Below are positions 34,217 through 42,380 of a stretch of DNA of 64,000 nucleotides, piece by piece (within the stretch, counting starts at the first letter, position 1; the number at the start of each line of letters is the position of its first letter). The translations under genes and the position numbers were made by a program. Source of the DNA: Streptomyces venezuelae ATCC 10712 (GTDB lineage: Bacteria > Actinomycetota > Actinomycetes > Streptomycetales > Streptomycetaceae). The notes under the pieces are model-generated. The model worked only from the letters and a program-made list of their open reading frames with translations. It did no database searches and was not told the DNA's origin. Where the stretch lies: assembly GCF_008639165.1 (NCBI RefSeq), contig NZ_CP029197.1:5956001-6020000 (forward strand), given 5' to 3'.

Positions 34217-36676
34217 CTAGCTCGGCGCGCTCGCCACCACGTCCACCGGCTTCGGCAGCGGGGTGCCCGAGCCGTCGCGGCGCGGGTCGACCTCCGGGAG
34301 GTTCACCGGGGCGCCGGACTTCTGGGCGGCGCGGGCCGGAGTCGTGCCGGCCCAGGCAAGGAGCAGGACGTCCTCGCCCTTCAGGAAGCGCTGGCAGCGG
34401 ACGCCGCCGGTGGCGCGGCCCTTGCGGGGGTACTGGTCGAAGGGCGTCAGCTTCGCCGACGTGGCAGCCGAGCCGTCGAGGGTTCCCGTGGAGCCCGCGA
34501 CGGTGAAGACCACGGCGTCCGCCGCCGGGTCGACCGCCGTGAACGAGATCACGTCCGCGCCCGCCGACAGCTTGACGCCCGCCATGCCGCCGGCCGGCCG
34601 GCCCTGGGGCCGTACCTGCGCGGCCGGGTAGCGCAGCAGCTGGGCGTCCGAGGTGATGAAGACCAGATCCTCGTCGCCCGTACGGAGCTCGGTCGCGCCG
34701 ACGATCCGGTCACCGTCCTTGAGGGTGATGACCTCCAGCTCGTCCTTGTTCGCCGGGTAGTCCGGGACCACGCGCTTCACCACGCCCTGGAGGGTGCCGA
34801 GGGCGAGCCCGGGCGAGGCCTCGTCGAGCGTGGTGAGGCAGACGACGGTCTCGTCCGCCTCCAGGGACAGGAACTCGGAGAGGGGCGCGCCGCCGGCCAG
34901 GTTCGGGGCGGACGCGGTGTCCGGGAGCTGCGGCAGGTCGATGACGGCGATCCGCAGCAGCCGTCCGCCGGAGGTCACGGCGCCGATGTCACCGCGCTGG
35001 GTGGCGGCCACCGACGACAGGATCACGTCGTGCTTGGCACGGGCCGCGTCCGGGTCGACCGGGGGCAGCTCCGCCGTCGCCGTACGCGCGAGGAGTCCGG
35101 TGGAGGAGAGCAGCACCCGGCACGGGTCGTCCGCGACCTCCAGGGACACGGCCGCGACGGGCGCGCCCGCCGACTCCAGCAGGACCGTACGCCGGTCCGT
35201 GGCGAACTTCTTGGCGACCGCGGCCAGTTCCGCCGAGACCAGCTTGCGCAGCTCGGCGTCGGATTCCAGGATGCCGGTCAGCTCGTCGATCTCGCCGTTG
35301 AGCCGGTTCTGCTCGGTCTCCAGCTCGATCCGGTCGAACTTGGTGAGGCGGCGCAGCGGGGTGTCCAGGATGTACTGCGTCTGGATCTCGCTCAGCGAGA
35401 AGCGCTCCATCAGGCGCTCCTTGGCCTGGGCGGAGTTCTCGCTCTCGCGGATGAGGCGGATGACCTCGTCGATGTCGAGCAGGGCGACGAGGAGGCCCTC
35501 GACCAGGTGGAGCCGGTCCCGCTTCTTGGTGCGGCGGAACTCGGAGCGGCGCCGGACGACCTCGAAGCGGTGGTCGAGGTAGACCTCCAGCAGCTCCTTG
35601 AGGCCGAGGGTGAGCGGCTGGCCGTCGACCAGTGCCACGTTGTTGATGCCGAAGGACTCCTCCATCGGCGTCAGCTTGTAGAGCTGCTCCAGGACGGCCT
35701 CGGGCACGAAACCGTTCTTGATCTCGATGACCAGGCGCAGCCCGTGGTTGCGGTCGGTGAGGTCCTTGACGTCCGCGATGCCCTGGAGCTTCTTGGAGCC
35801 GACGAGGTCCTTGATCTTGGAGATGACCTTCTCGGGGCCGACCGTGAAGGGCAGCTCGGTCACGACGATGCCCTTGCGGCGCGCCGTCACCGTCTCCACG
35901 CTCGTCGTGGCGCGGATCTTGAACGAGCCGCGGCCCGACTCGTACGCGTCCTTGATGCCGGACAGGCCGACGATCCGGCCGCCGGTCGGCAGGTCGGGAC
36001 CGGGCACGAAGCGCATCAGCGTCTCGAGGTCGGCGTGCGGGTGGCGGATCAGGTGGCGGGCGGCCGCGATGACCTCGCCGAGGTTGTGCGGGGGCATGTT
36101 GGTCGCCATGCCGACCGCGATGCCGGAGGCGCCGTTGACCAGGAGGTTCGGGTAGGCGGCGGGCAGCGCCACCGGCTCCTGCTCCTGGCCGTCGTAGTTC
36201 GGCGCGAAGTCGACCGTGTCCTCGTCGATGGACTCGGTCATGAGCAGCGCGGCCGGGGCCATCCGCGACTCGGTGTACCGCATGGCGGCGGGCGGGTCGT
36301 CGTTGCCCAGGGAGCCGAAGTTGCCGTGGCCGTCGACGAGCGGGAGGCGCATGGAGAACGGCTGCGCCATGCGGACCATCGCGTCGTAGATGGACGCGTC
36401 GCCGTGCGGGTGCAGCTTGCCCATCACCTCGCCGACGACACGGGCGCACTTGACGAAGCCGCGGTCGGGGCGGAGCCCCATCTCGCCCATCTGGTAGACG
36501 ATGCGGCGCTGGACGGGCTTCATGCCGTCGCGGGCGTCCGGCAGGGCACGCGAGTAGATCACCGAGTACGCGTACTCGAGGAAGGAGCCCTGCATCTCGT
36601 CGACGACGTCGATGTCGAGGATTCGCTCCTCGAACGCGTCGTCCGGCGGCGGTGTCTTCGTGCTGCGGCGGGCCAT
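34217..36676 (-). CDS. parC: DNA topoisomerase IV subunit A
   Basis: The strand-cleaving subunit that works with ParE. It has 819 residues. The catalytic Tyr134 lies in AAMRYTESR, and the quinolone-resistance region HPHGDASIYDAM (residues 89-100) has the usual serine. LPTGGRIVGLSG and LTDRNHGLRLVIEIK fit the A55-like core, and the C-terminal beta-propeller lacks a GyrA box, supporting ParC rather than GyrA. The ATG at 36676 is preferred over 36772 because the conserved N-terminus RRSTKTPPPDD starts there, with GAAGGAG upstream. In S. coelicolor the counterpart is SCO5836. Confidence 0.95.
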   Translation of the reverse strand: MARRSTKTPPPDDAFEERILDIDVVDEMQGSFLEYAYSVIYSRALPDARDGMKPVQRRIVYQMGEMGLRPDRGFVKCARVVGEVMGKLHPHGDASIYDAMVRMAQPFSMRLPLVDGHGNFGSLGNDDPPAAMRYTESRMAPAALLMTESIDEDTVDFAPNYDGQEQEPVALPAAYPNLLVNGASGIAVGMATNMPPHNLGEVIAAARHLIRHPHADLETLMRFVPGPDLPTGGRIVGLSGIKDAYESGRGSFKIRATTSVETVTARRKGIVVTELPFTVGPEKVISKIKDLVGSKKLQGIADVKDLTDRNHGLRLVIEIKNGFVPEAVLEQLYKLTPMEESFGINNVALVDGQPLTLGLKELLEVYLDHRFEVVRRRSEFRRTKKRDRLHLVEGLLVALLDIDEVIRLIRESENSAQAKERLMERFSLSEIQTQYILDTPLRRLTKFDRIELETEQNRLNGEIDELTGILESDAELRKLVSAELAAVAKKFATDRRTVLLESAGAPVAAVSLEVADDPCRVLLSSTGLLARTATAELPPVDPDAARAKHDVILSSVAATQRGDIGAVTSGGRLLRIAVIDLPQLPDTASAPNLAGGAPLSEFLSLEADETVVCLTTLDEASPGLALGTLQGVVKRVVPDYPANKDELEVITLKDGDRIVGATELRTGDEDLVFITSDAQLLRYPAAQVRPQGRPAGGMAGVKLSAGADVISFTAVDPAADAVVFTVAGSTGTLDGSAATSAKLTPFDQYPRKGRATGGVRCQRFLKGEDVLLLAWAGTTPARAAQKSGAPVNLPEVDPRRDGSGTPLPKPVDVVASAPS

Positions 36677-36857
36677 CGCGGCTGCGGCTCCTTCACCAAC
36701 AAGGTTGATCTGACGCGGACCATTGTGGACCGTGCCACCGACAACGCCGACCGCGACCCGGAAGAGGGACATCTCCGGGGGACGGGAACTTCGCCAGGTG
36801 TCGGCGCGCTTGCATACAGTGGCAGGACTTTTTCACATCGCGATCGAAGGGACGTAC

Positions 36858-38216
36858 ATGCCCATGGGTCACACGGCCACGGCCGAGGCCGGCTCCGGCG
36901 GCCTGACAGCGACCGAGCACCGGTTGGCGAACGGCCTGCGTGTGGTGCTCTCGGAGGACCACCTGACCCCGGTCGCCGCGGTCTGCCTCTGGTACGACGT
37001 CGGCTCGCGTCACGAGGTCCCGGGCCGCACGGGCCTCGCCCACCTCTTCGAGCACCTGATGTTCCAGGGCTCGAAGCAGGTCCACGGCAACGGGCACTTC
37101 GAGCTCGTGCAGGGCGCGGGCGGTTCGCTCAACGGCACGACGAGCTTCGAGCGCACCAACTACTTCGAGACCATGCCCACCCACCAGCTGGAGCTCGCGC
37201 TCTGGCTGGAGGCCGACCGCATGGGCTCGCTGCTCGCCGCCCTGGACGAAGAGTCCATGGAGAACCAGCGGGACGTCGTCAAGAACGAGCGCCGCCAGCG
37301 CTACGACAACGTGCCGTACGGCACCGCCTTCGAGAAGCTGACCGCCCTCGCCTACCCGGAGGGCCACCCGTACCACCACACGCCGATCGGCTCCATGGCC
37401 GACCTGGACGCGGCGACCCTGGAGGACGCGCGGAACTTCTTCCGCACGTACTACGCCCCGAACAACGCGGTCCTCTCGGTCGTCGGCGACATCGACCCCG
37501 AGCAGACCCTCGCCTGGATCGAGAAGTACTTCGGCTCCATCCCCGGCCACGACGGCAAGCCCGCCCCGCGCCCGGGCGACCTGCCCGAGATCATCGGCGA
37601 GCAGCTGCGCGAGGTCGTCGAGGAGGAGGTCCCGGCCCGCGCGCTGATGGCCGCCTACCGGCTGCCGCACGACGGCACGCGCGCGTGCGACGCCGCCGAC
37701 CTGGCCCTGACGGTGCTCGGCGGCGGCGAGTCCTCCCGGCTGCACAACCGCCTGGTCCGCCGTGACCGTACGGCCGTCGCCGCCGGCTTCGGCCTGCTGA
37801 GGCTCGCCGGGGCGCCCTCGCTCGGCTGGCTGGACGTGAAGACCTCCGGGGGTGTCGAGGTCCCGCAGATCGAAGCCGCCGTCGACGAGGAGCTCGCCCG
37901 GTTCGCCGCCGAGGGCCCCACGCCGGAGGAGATGGAGCGCGCCCAGGCCCAGTTGGAGCGGGAGTGGCTCGACCGGCTCGGCACCGTCGCGGGCCGCGCC
38001 GACGAACTGTGCCGGTACGCGGTGCTGTTCGGCGACCCGCAGCTCGCGCTGACCGCCGTCGACCGCGTCCTGGCCGTCACCGCCGACGAGGTGCGGGAGG
38101 CCGCCGCGGCCGCGCTGCGCCCCGACAACCGCGCCGTGCTGGTCTACGAGCCCCTGGCGACCGAACCGAGCGACACCGCCGAAGGCGACGAGGAAGAAGA
38201 GGGAGCGGACCAGTGA
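36858..38216 (+). CDS. M16 family zinc metallopeptidase, catalytic member
   Basis: A 452-residue pitrilysin-type peptidase. The inverted zinc motif HLFEH (His62, Glu65, His66) and the distal metal ligand Glu144 in KNERRQ are intact, so it should be active. The fold is a repeat of two M16 halves (residues about 20-215 and 220-430). It ends in an acidic tail. The ATG at 36858 has a GAAGGGA site and is chosen over an upstream in-frame start because the M16 core begins soon after. It is divergent from parC; TACAGT (36815-36820) is a candidate -10. It overlaps the next gene by 4 nt. Confidence 0.9.
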   Translation: MPMGHTATAEAGSGGLTATEHRLANGLRVVLSEDHLTPVAAVCLWYDVGSRHEVPGRTGLAHLFEHLMFQGSKQVHGNGHFELVQGAGGSLNGTTSFERTNYFETMPTHQLELALWLEADRMGSLLAALDEESMENQRDVVKNERRQRYDNVPYGTAFEKLTALAYPEGHPYHHTPIGSMADLDAATLEDARNFFRTYYAPNNAVLSVVGDIDPEQTLAWIEKYFGSIPGHDGKPAPRPGDLPEIIGEQLREVVEEEVPARALMAAYRLPHDGTRACDAADLALTVLGGGESSRLHNRLVRRDRTAVAAGFGLLRLAGAPSLGWLDVKTSGGVEVPQIEAAVDEELARFAAEGPTPEEMERAQAQLEREWLDRLGTVAGRADELCRYAVLFGDPQLALTAVDRVLAVTADEVREAAAAALRPDNRAVLVYEPLATEPSDTAEGDEEEEGADQ

Positions 38217-39610
38217 CCGACGCTGCCGCGGCTTTGACGAGCATGGACTTCCACCCGCAGCCCGCGCCGGGCGTGGCCAGGCCCTGGGCCTTCCCGGCCC
38301 CGGACCGCGGGAAGCTGGACAACGGCCTGACGGTGCTGACCAGCCATCGCCCCGGTCAGCAGGTGGTGGCCGTGGAGATCTTCCTGCCGGCCCCGCTGGA
38401 CGCCGAGCCCGCCGGTCTCGACGGCGTCGCCACCATCATGGCCCGCGCGCTATCCGAGGGCACGGACCAGCACAGCGCCGAGGAGTTCGCGGCCGAGCTG
38501 GAGCGCTGCGGCGCCACGCTCGACGCGCACGCCGACCACCCGGGCGTACGGGTCTCCCTGGAGGTTCCGGTCTCCCGGCTGCCCAAGGCGCTCGGTCTGG
38601 TCTCCGAGGCCCTGATCGCCCCGGCCTTCCTCGACACCGAGGTGGAGCGCCTGGTGCGCAACCGGCTCGACGAGATCCCGCACGAGACGGCCAACCCGGC
38701 CCGGCGCGCGGCCAAGCAGCTCTCCAAGGAGCTCTTCCCGGCCGAGTCGCGGATGTCCCGGCCGCGCCAGGGCACCGAGGAGACCGTCGAGGCGATCGAC
38801 GCCGCCGCGGTCCGCGCCTTCTACGAGGCGCACATCCGGCCCGCCACGGCCACCGCGGTCGTCGTCGGCGACCTGACCGGCGTCGACCTGGAGAAGGTCC
38901 TCGCCGAGACGCTGGGCGCCTGGACCGGCGAGCCGGCCGAGCCGCTCCCGATGCCGCCGATCACCGCCGACGACACCGGACGGGTCGTCATCGTGGACCG
39001 TCCCGGCGCCGTCCAGACCCAGTTGCTGATCGGCCGCGTCGGGCCCGACCGACACGACAGCGTCTGGGCGGCCCAGGTCCTGGGCACGTACTGCCTCGGC
39101 GGCACCCTCACCTCGCGGCTCGACCGGGTCCTGCGCGAGGAGAAGGGCTACACGTACGGCGTGCGGGCCTTCGGCCAGGTGCTCCGCTCGGACGGCCGGG
39201 GGAACGGCGCCGCGATGCTCGCCATCAGCGGCTCCGTCGACACCCCCAACACGGGCCCGGCCCTTGACGACCTGTGGAAGGTGCTGCGGACGCTGGCCGC
39301 GGAGGGTCTGACGGACGCGGAGCGCGAGACGGCCGTGCAGAACCTCGTGGGCGTGGCGCCGCTCAAGTACGAGACCGCCGCCTCGGTCGCCGGGACGCTC
39401 GCCGACCAGGTCGAGCAGCACCTCGCGGACGACTACCAGGCCCAGTTGTACGCGCGCCTGGCCGAGACCGGCACGGTCGAGGCGACCGCCGCCGTGGTCA
39501 GCGCCTTCCCGGTGGACCGGCTCGTCACCGTGCTCGTCGGCGACGCGGCGCAGATCGCGGACCCGGTGCGGGCGCTCGGCATCGGTGAAGTGACCGTCGT
39601 GACCGGCTGA
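38213..39610 (+). CDS. M16 family peptidase-like protein, non-catalytic member
   Basis: A 465-residue M16 homologue translationally coupled to the preceding peptidase through a GTGA overlap. The position of the zinc motif reads GVATIMARAL, with no H-x2-E-H, so it is probably catalytically inactive. Such inactive partners complement the active subunit in heterodimeric M16 peptidases, supplying the R/Y pair: here GTYCLGGTLTSRLDRVLREEKGYTYGVRA. Together the two genes look like one two-subunit protease of unknown substrate. Confidence 0.88.
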   Translation: MTDAAAALTSMDFHPQPAPGVARPWAFPAPDRGKLDNGLTVLTSHRPGQQVVAVEIFLPAPLDAEPAGLDGVATIMARALSEGTDQHSAEEFAAELERCGATLDAHADHPGVRVSLEVPVSRLPKALGLVSEALIAPAFLDTEVERLVRNRLDEIPHETANPARRAAKQLSKELFPAESRMSRPRQGTEETVEAIDAAAVRAFYEAHIRPATATAVVVGDLTGVDLEKVLAETLGAWTGEPAEPLPMPPITADDTGRVVIVDRPGAVQTQLLIGRVGPDRHDSVWAAQVLGTYCLGGTLTSRLDRVLREEKGYTYGVRAFGQVLRSDGRGNGAAMLAISGSVDTPNTGPALDDLWKVLRTLAAEGLTDAERETAVQNLVGVAPLKYETAASVAGTLADQVEQHLADDYQAQLYARLAETGTVEATAAVVSAFPVDRLVTVLVGDAAQIADPVRALGIGEVTVVTG

Positions 39611-39629
39611 TTCGGACTCCGGCACGGCC

Positions 39630-39671
39630 AAGGGAGGACCCCGGCGGCATGGTTCGCCGGGGTCCTCCCTT
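39630..39671 (+). terminator. Hairpin terminator of the M16 pair
   Basis: AAGGGAGGACCCCGGCG (39630-39646) pairs perfectly with CGCCGGGGTCCTCCCTT (39655-39671). Confidence 0.85.
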
Positions 39672-39736
39672 ATGTCCGTATTAGCGGCAAGGGTGATCGT
39701 ATGCCCTGTGGCATGTCTTACAAAAGACGCGTCTGG

Positions 39737-39766
39737 TTGGTGATCGGAACGCGATCCGCATAGCGT
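39737..39766 (+). promoter_or_regulatory. Candidate promoter of the riboswitch transcript
   Basis: TTGGTG (39737-39742), 18 nt, then TAGCGT (39761-39766) resembles a vegetative -35/-10 pair. It would start the transcript about 45 nt before the riboswitch. Confidence 0.45.
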
Positions 39767-39811
39767 CGGTGCGTCTGTTCGTCAGTTGCACGTGCCGCAA
39801 CCGCGGCATCG

Positions 39812-39976
39812 GACAGACATCGCCGAGTCCCCGTCAGGCGCGAGCCTGGGGAGCCGGGGACCCACACGTAGTCCCTGGGGTGAATCGGGCGCCTTCGTTT
39901 CGACGGAGGGGTCCGTAGGAGACCTTCCTGCTCCGAACCCGTCAGCTAACCCGGTAGGCGAGAGGGAAGGAAAGGA
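39812..39976 (+). ncRNA. c-di-AMP (ydaO/yuaA) riboswitch
   Basis: The leader holds the conserved ydaO sequence blocks in order: GGGGAGCCGGGGACCCA (39848-39864), GGGGTGAATCGGG (39877-39889), AGGAGACCTTCCTGCTCC (from 39918) and AGCTAACCCGGTAGGCG (39944-39960). It ends at the purine-rich ribosome-binding site before the M23 peptidase gene. This class binds cyclic di-AMP and turns off cell-wall hydrolase genes in actinobacteria. I see no separate terminator stem, so the switch mechanism is not clear from sequence. Confidence 0.88.
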
Positions 39977-39988
39977 ACCAGCCCCTAC

Positions 39989-40759
39989 ATGGCGTTCACC
40001 CGTGCCACCGGGAAGCATCGTGCTCCGAGCCGGATGGCGCGCCGCGGCGCGGGCATCGCCGGCGTCGCGACGCTCGCCACCACCGGCGTCATCGGAACCC
40101 TCGCCTCCCCGGCACTCGCCGCCGACGCGGACAACCGCTCCGTCGAGGACACCGGGCTCACCAAGGTGATCACCGAGGACTCCCTCGCCGACCGGCTCAA
40201 CGCCCAGGCGGCCGCCCAGGAGCAGGTGGCCTTCGAGGCCGCCGCCAAGGCGAAGGCCCAGGCCGAGGCGAAGCGCAAGGCCGAGGCCCGCGCCAAGGAG
40301 ATCCGCCAGGCGAAGGAGCGCGCCGCCCGTGAGGCCGAGCGCCGCCGCCTCGCCTCCTTCCAGCTCCCCGTCGAGGGCAGCTACGTGTCCACCGGCTACA
40401 AGACCGGCGGCTCGCTCTGGTCCTCCGGCAGCCACTCCGGCATCGACTTCCACGCCGCCTACGGCAGCACCGTCGTCTCCGTCGGTTCCGGCACCGTCGT
40501 CGAGGCGGGCTGGGGCGGCGCGTACGGCAACAACATCGTCATCCGGATGAACGACGGCACGTACACCCAGTACGGTCACCTCTCCTCCATCGGGGTCTCC
40601 GTCGGCCAGAGCGTCGAGCCCGGCCAGCGGATAGGCATCTCCGGCTCGACCGGCAACTCGACCGGCCCGCACCTCCACTTCGAGGCGCGCACCACCGCCG
40701 AGTACGGCTCCGACATCAACCCGATCGCGTACCTCCGCGCGCGCGGCGTCGACGTCTGA
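39989..40759 (+). CDS. Secreted M23 (LytM) peptidoglycan peptidase
   Basis: A 256-residue cell-wall hydrolase. A signal peptide ends near residue 46 (SPALAADA). Residues 65-122 form an Ala/Lys/Glu-rich coiled coil, and the LytM domain follows from residue 125. The zinc site is complete: His149 and Asp153 in HSGIDFH, His197 in YGHLSS, and His228/His230 in GPHLHFE. It should cut peptide cross-links in the wall. Expression is governed by the c-di-AMP riboswitch just upstream, tying wall remodelling to this second messenger. Confidence 0.95.
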   Translation: MAFTRATGKHRAPSRMARRGAGIAGVATLATTGVIGTLASPALAADADNRSVEDTGLTKVITEDSLADRLNAQAAAQEQVAFEAAAKAKAQAEAKRKAEARAKEIRQAKERAAREAERRRLASFQLPVEGSYVSTGYKTGGSLWSSGSHSGIDFHAAYGSTVVSVGSGTVVEAGWGGAYGNNIVIRMNDGTYTQYGHLSSIGVSVGQSVEPGQRIGISGSTGNSTGPHLHFEARTTAEYGSDINPIAYLRARGVDV

Positions 40760-40798
40760 TCCGAGAACATGTGTGACGGCCGCCGTGACGCGGTCGCG

Positions 40799-40831
40799 AA
40801 AAGCCCCGGCTCGTACTGAGCCGGGGCTTTT
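40799..40831 (+). terminator. Intrinsic terminator of the M23 gene
   Basis: AAAAGCCCCGGCTC (40799-40812) pairs perfectly with GAGCCGGGGCTTTT (40818-40831), followed by a T-rich tail. Confidence 0.92.
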
Positions 40832-40960
40832 CTTCGGTCATCGGGCGGCCATAATCCGCTGAGGCATCGGAAATTCCGCCGCGCTGCAATAGAGTCGCAG
40901 ATCTGGCGCAGAACAGGCGCCGCCCGAATTGACTCGCGCGGACCAAGGCGGAGGTCGGAC

Positions 40961-41644
40961 ATGCGCATTCCCGCGCACTCGGTATGCACGGCGATCCGGG
41001 ACGACATCGTCTCCGGCGTCTTCGAGCGGGGCAGCCGGCTGACCGAGGACCAGCTCGCCCGCCGGTACGGGGTCTCCCGCGTCCCGGTCCGCGAGGCCCT
41101 GCGCACCCTGGAGTCCGAGGGCTTCGTCGTCACCCGCCGCCACGCGGGCGCCCAGGTCGCCGAGCCCACCGAGCAGGAGGCCGCCGATCTGCTGGACATG
41201 CGGGCCCTGCTCGAACCGCTGGGAGCGGCGCGGGCCGCCCAGCGGCGCACGGAAGCCCATCTCAAGGTGCTGCGCGGCCTGGTGAGGCTGGGGCAGGAGC
41301 GGGCCAGGGGCGGCGGGGGCGAGGATCTGCGCTCGCTCGGCGGCTGGTTCCACGAGACGCTCGCGCAGGCCTCCGGCAGTCCGGCCCTCACGGCGCTGCT
41401 GACCCAGCTGCGGCACAAGATCGCCTGGATGTACGCGGTGGAGCAGCCTGAACGGCCGGTGGAGGCCTGGGCGGAGCGCGGCGCGATCGTGGACGCGGTG
41501 GCGCGCGGTGACGCGGAGCGGGCGCGGACGCTGACCGCGCTGCACGCCGAGCGCGCGCTGCCGCTGCACCGCCTCAAAAGGCCGGACCGGGGGCGTGTGA
41601 GGGTTTCGCAACATGCCGTCAACACGGCGAGTGCCCGGAATTAA
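40961..41644 (+). CDS. GntR-family (FCD) transcriptional regulator
   Basis: A 227-residue regulator with an N-terminal winged helix (IRDDIVSGVFERGSRLTEDQL, RRYGVSRVPVREALRTLESEGFV) and an FCD-type helical effector domain (DLLDMRALLEPLGAA, GWFHETLAQASGSPALTALL, RGAIVDAVARGDAERAR). Metal-ligand residues of the FCD fold are only partly conserved. The ATG at 40961 has an AAGGCGGAGG site. It is convergent with ptsH, as in S. coelicolor. Its effector and targets are unknown, although control of sugar or amino-acid use is typical of the subfamily. Confidence 0.9.
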   Translation: MRIPAHSVCTAIRDDIVSGVFERGSRLTEDQLARRYGVSRVPVREALRTLESEGFVVTRRHAGAQVAEPTEQEAADLLDMRALLEPLGAARAAQRRTEAHLKVLRGLVRLGQERARGGGGEDLRSLGGWFHETLAQASGSPALTALLTQLRHKIAWMYAVEQPERPVEAWAERGAIVDAVARGDAERARTLTALHAERALPLHRLKRPDRGRVRVSQHAVNTASARN

Positions 41645-41716
41645 CGCGCGCGCCGTACAAAAGAACGGGCATTCGGCCCGGTAATTCGGGCTGCCCGGAA
41701 ATGGATTCCGGGAAAG

Positions 41717-41760
41717 CGAATGGCCGTGGTCACCGGAATTCCGGCGGCCACGGCCATTCG
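41717..41760. terminator. Bidirectional hairpin terminator
   Basis: CGAATGGCCGTGG (41717-41729) pairs perfectly with CCACGGCCATTCG (41748-41760). A second CCGGAATTCCGG palindrome forms the loop. It lies between the convergent gntR and ptsH genes. Confidence 0.8.
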
Positions 41761-41771
41761 TCGTACGGGTG

Positions 41772-41900
41772 CGGGTCGGCCCGAGTCAGATCGGCCCGGG
41801 AGGCCGGCCCGGATCAGGCCGGCCGTGATCGGGTCGGCCCGGTTCGCTCGGACCTGATCAGGTCGGTCGGATCGGTTCGGGTCGGCCCGGGTCGAGCTGG
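41772..41900. repeat. Degenerate GGTCGGCCCG repeat tract
   Basis: GGTCGGCCCG occurs at about 41774, 41832 and 41880, interspersed with GATCAGG and GATCGG variants. It fills the space between the terminator and the end of ptsH. No coding capacity is seen. Confidence 0.6.
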
Positions 41901-41901
41901 G

Positions 41902-42183
41902 TCAGACGGTCTCGGGGAGCTCGTCCAGGCCCTCGGCGACCAGCTTCGCCAGGCGGTCCAGCGCGGCCTCGGCGCCGTCGGCCTCAGAAGCGAGGACGAT
42001 CTCCTCGCCGCCCTGCGCGCCCAGGCCGAGCACCGCGAGCATGGAGGCGGCGTTCACCGGGGTGCCGTCGGACTTGGCGATCGTCACCGGAACGCCGGAA
42101 GCCGTGGCGGCACGGACGAAGATGGACGCGGGGCGGGCGTGCAGGCCCTCGGCCCAGCCGACGTTGACGCGGCGCTCAGCCAT
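41902..42183 (-). CDS. ptsH: Phosphocarrier protein HPr of the PTS
   Basis: The 93-residue general phosphotransferase-system carrier, which passes phosphate from enzyme I to sugar-specific IIA proteins. His15 in EGLHARPAS is the active-site residue; the regulatory serine position is Ser47 in VNAASMLAVLGLG. The ATG at 42183 gives the usual actinobacterial length; an ATG 15 nt upstream is ignored because AAGGG lies before the second. A DasR-like site lies 25 nt upstream, suggesting control by N-acetylglucosamine availability. Confidence 0.96.
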   Translation of the reverse strand: MAERRVNVGWAEGLHARPASIFVRAATASGVPVTIAKSDGTPVNAASMLAVLGLGAQGGEEIVLASEADGAEAALDRLAKLVAEGLDELPETV

Positions 42184-42207
42184 GGTGGTGCCCTTCAAGT
42201 CATAAGC

Positions 42208-42223
42208 GGTTGTCTAGACCAGT
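42208..42223. promoter_or_regulatory. Candidate DasR (dre) site of ptsH
   Basis: GGTTGTCTAGACCAGT matches the dre consensus ACTGGTCTAGACCAGT at 13 of 16 positions, with a perfect TCTAGACCAGT right part. DasR control of ptsH is documented in S. coelicolor. Confidence 0.7.
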
Positions 42224-42368
42224 CTCTCACGGGATGCTGCGTGCTCGTGCCGACCTTCGGCCCGGATCGGACCGCCGTTCGGCCCTCCCTCGCCGCGCCC
42301 GGCGTGCTCCCCTACCTTGCACGGCGGACACCCGCCGCGCGACCGGTGCCACGCCCGTGTCGCGGCCG

Positions 42369-42374
42369 TAGGCT
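42369..42374 (+). promoter_or_regulatory. Candidate -10 element (TAGGCT), leaderless
   Basis: TAGGCT ends 6 nt before the ATG at 42381, and no Shine-Dalgarno sequence is present. Confidence 0.5.
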
Positions 42375-42380
42375 GACCCC

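Noticed and set aside
32273..37765. An 1830-codon open frame on the plus strand
   Set aside because: It is antisense to the DUF262 gene and parC and then runs through M16 in the wrong frame. Its translation is Arg/Gly/Leu-rich with no domain, a typical GC-bias shadow.
39812..39976. A small ORF (39786-40169) reading through the riboswitch
   Set aside because: The RNA sequence blocks fit the ydaO aptamer, and the translated product is Pro/Ser-rich with no homology.
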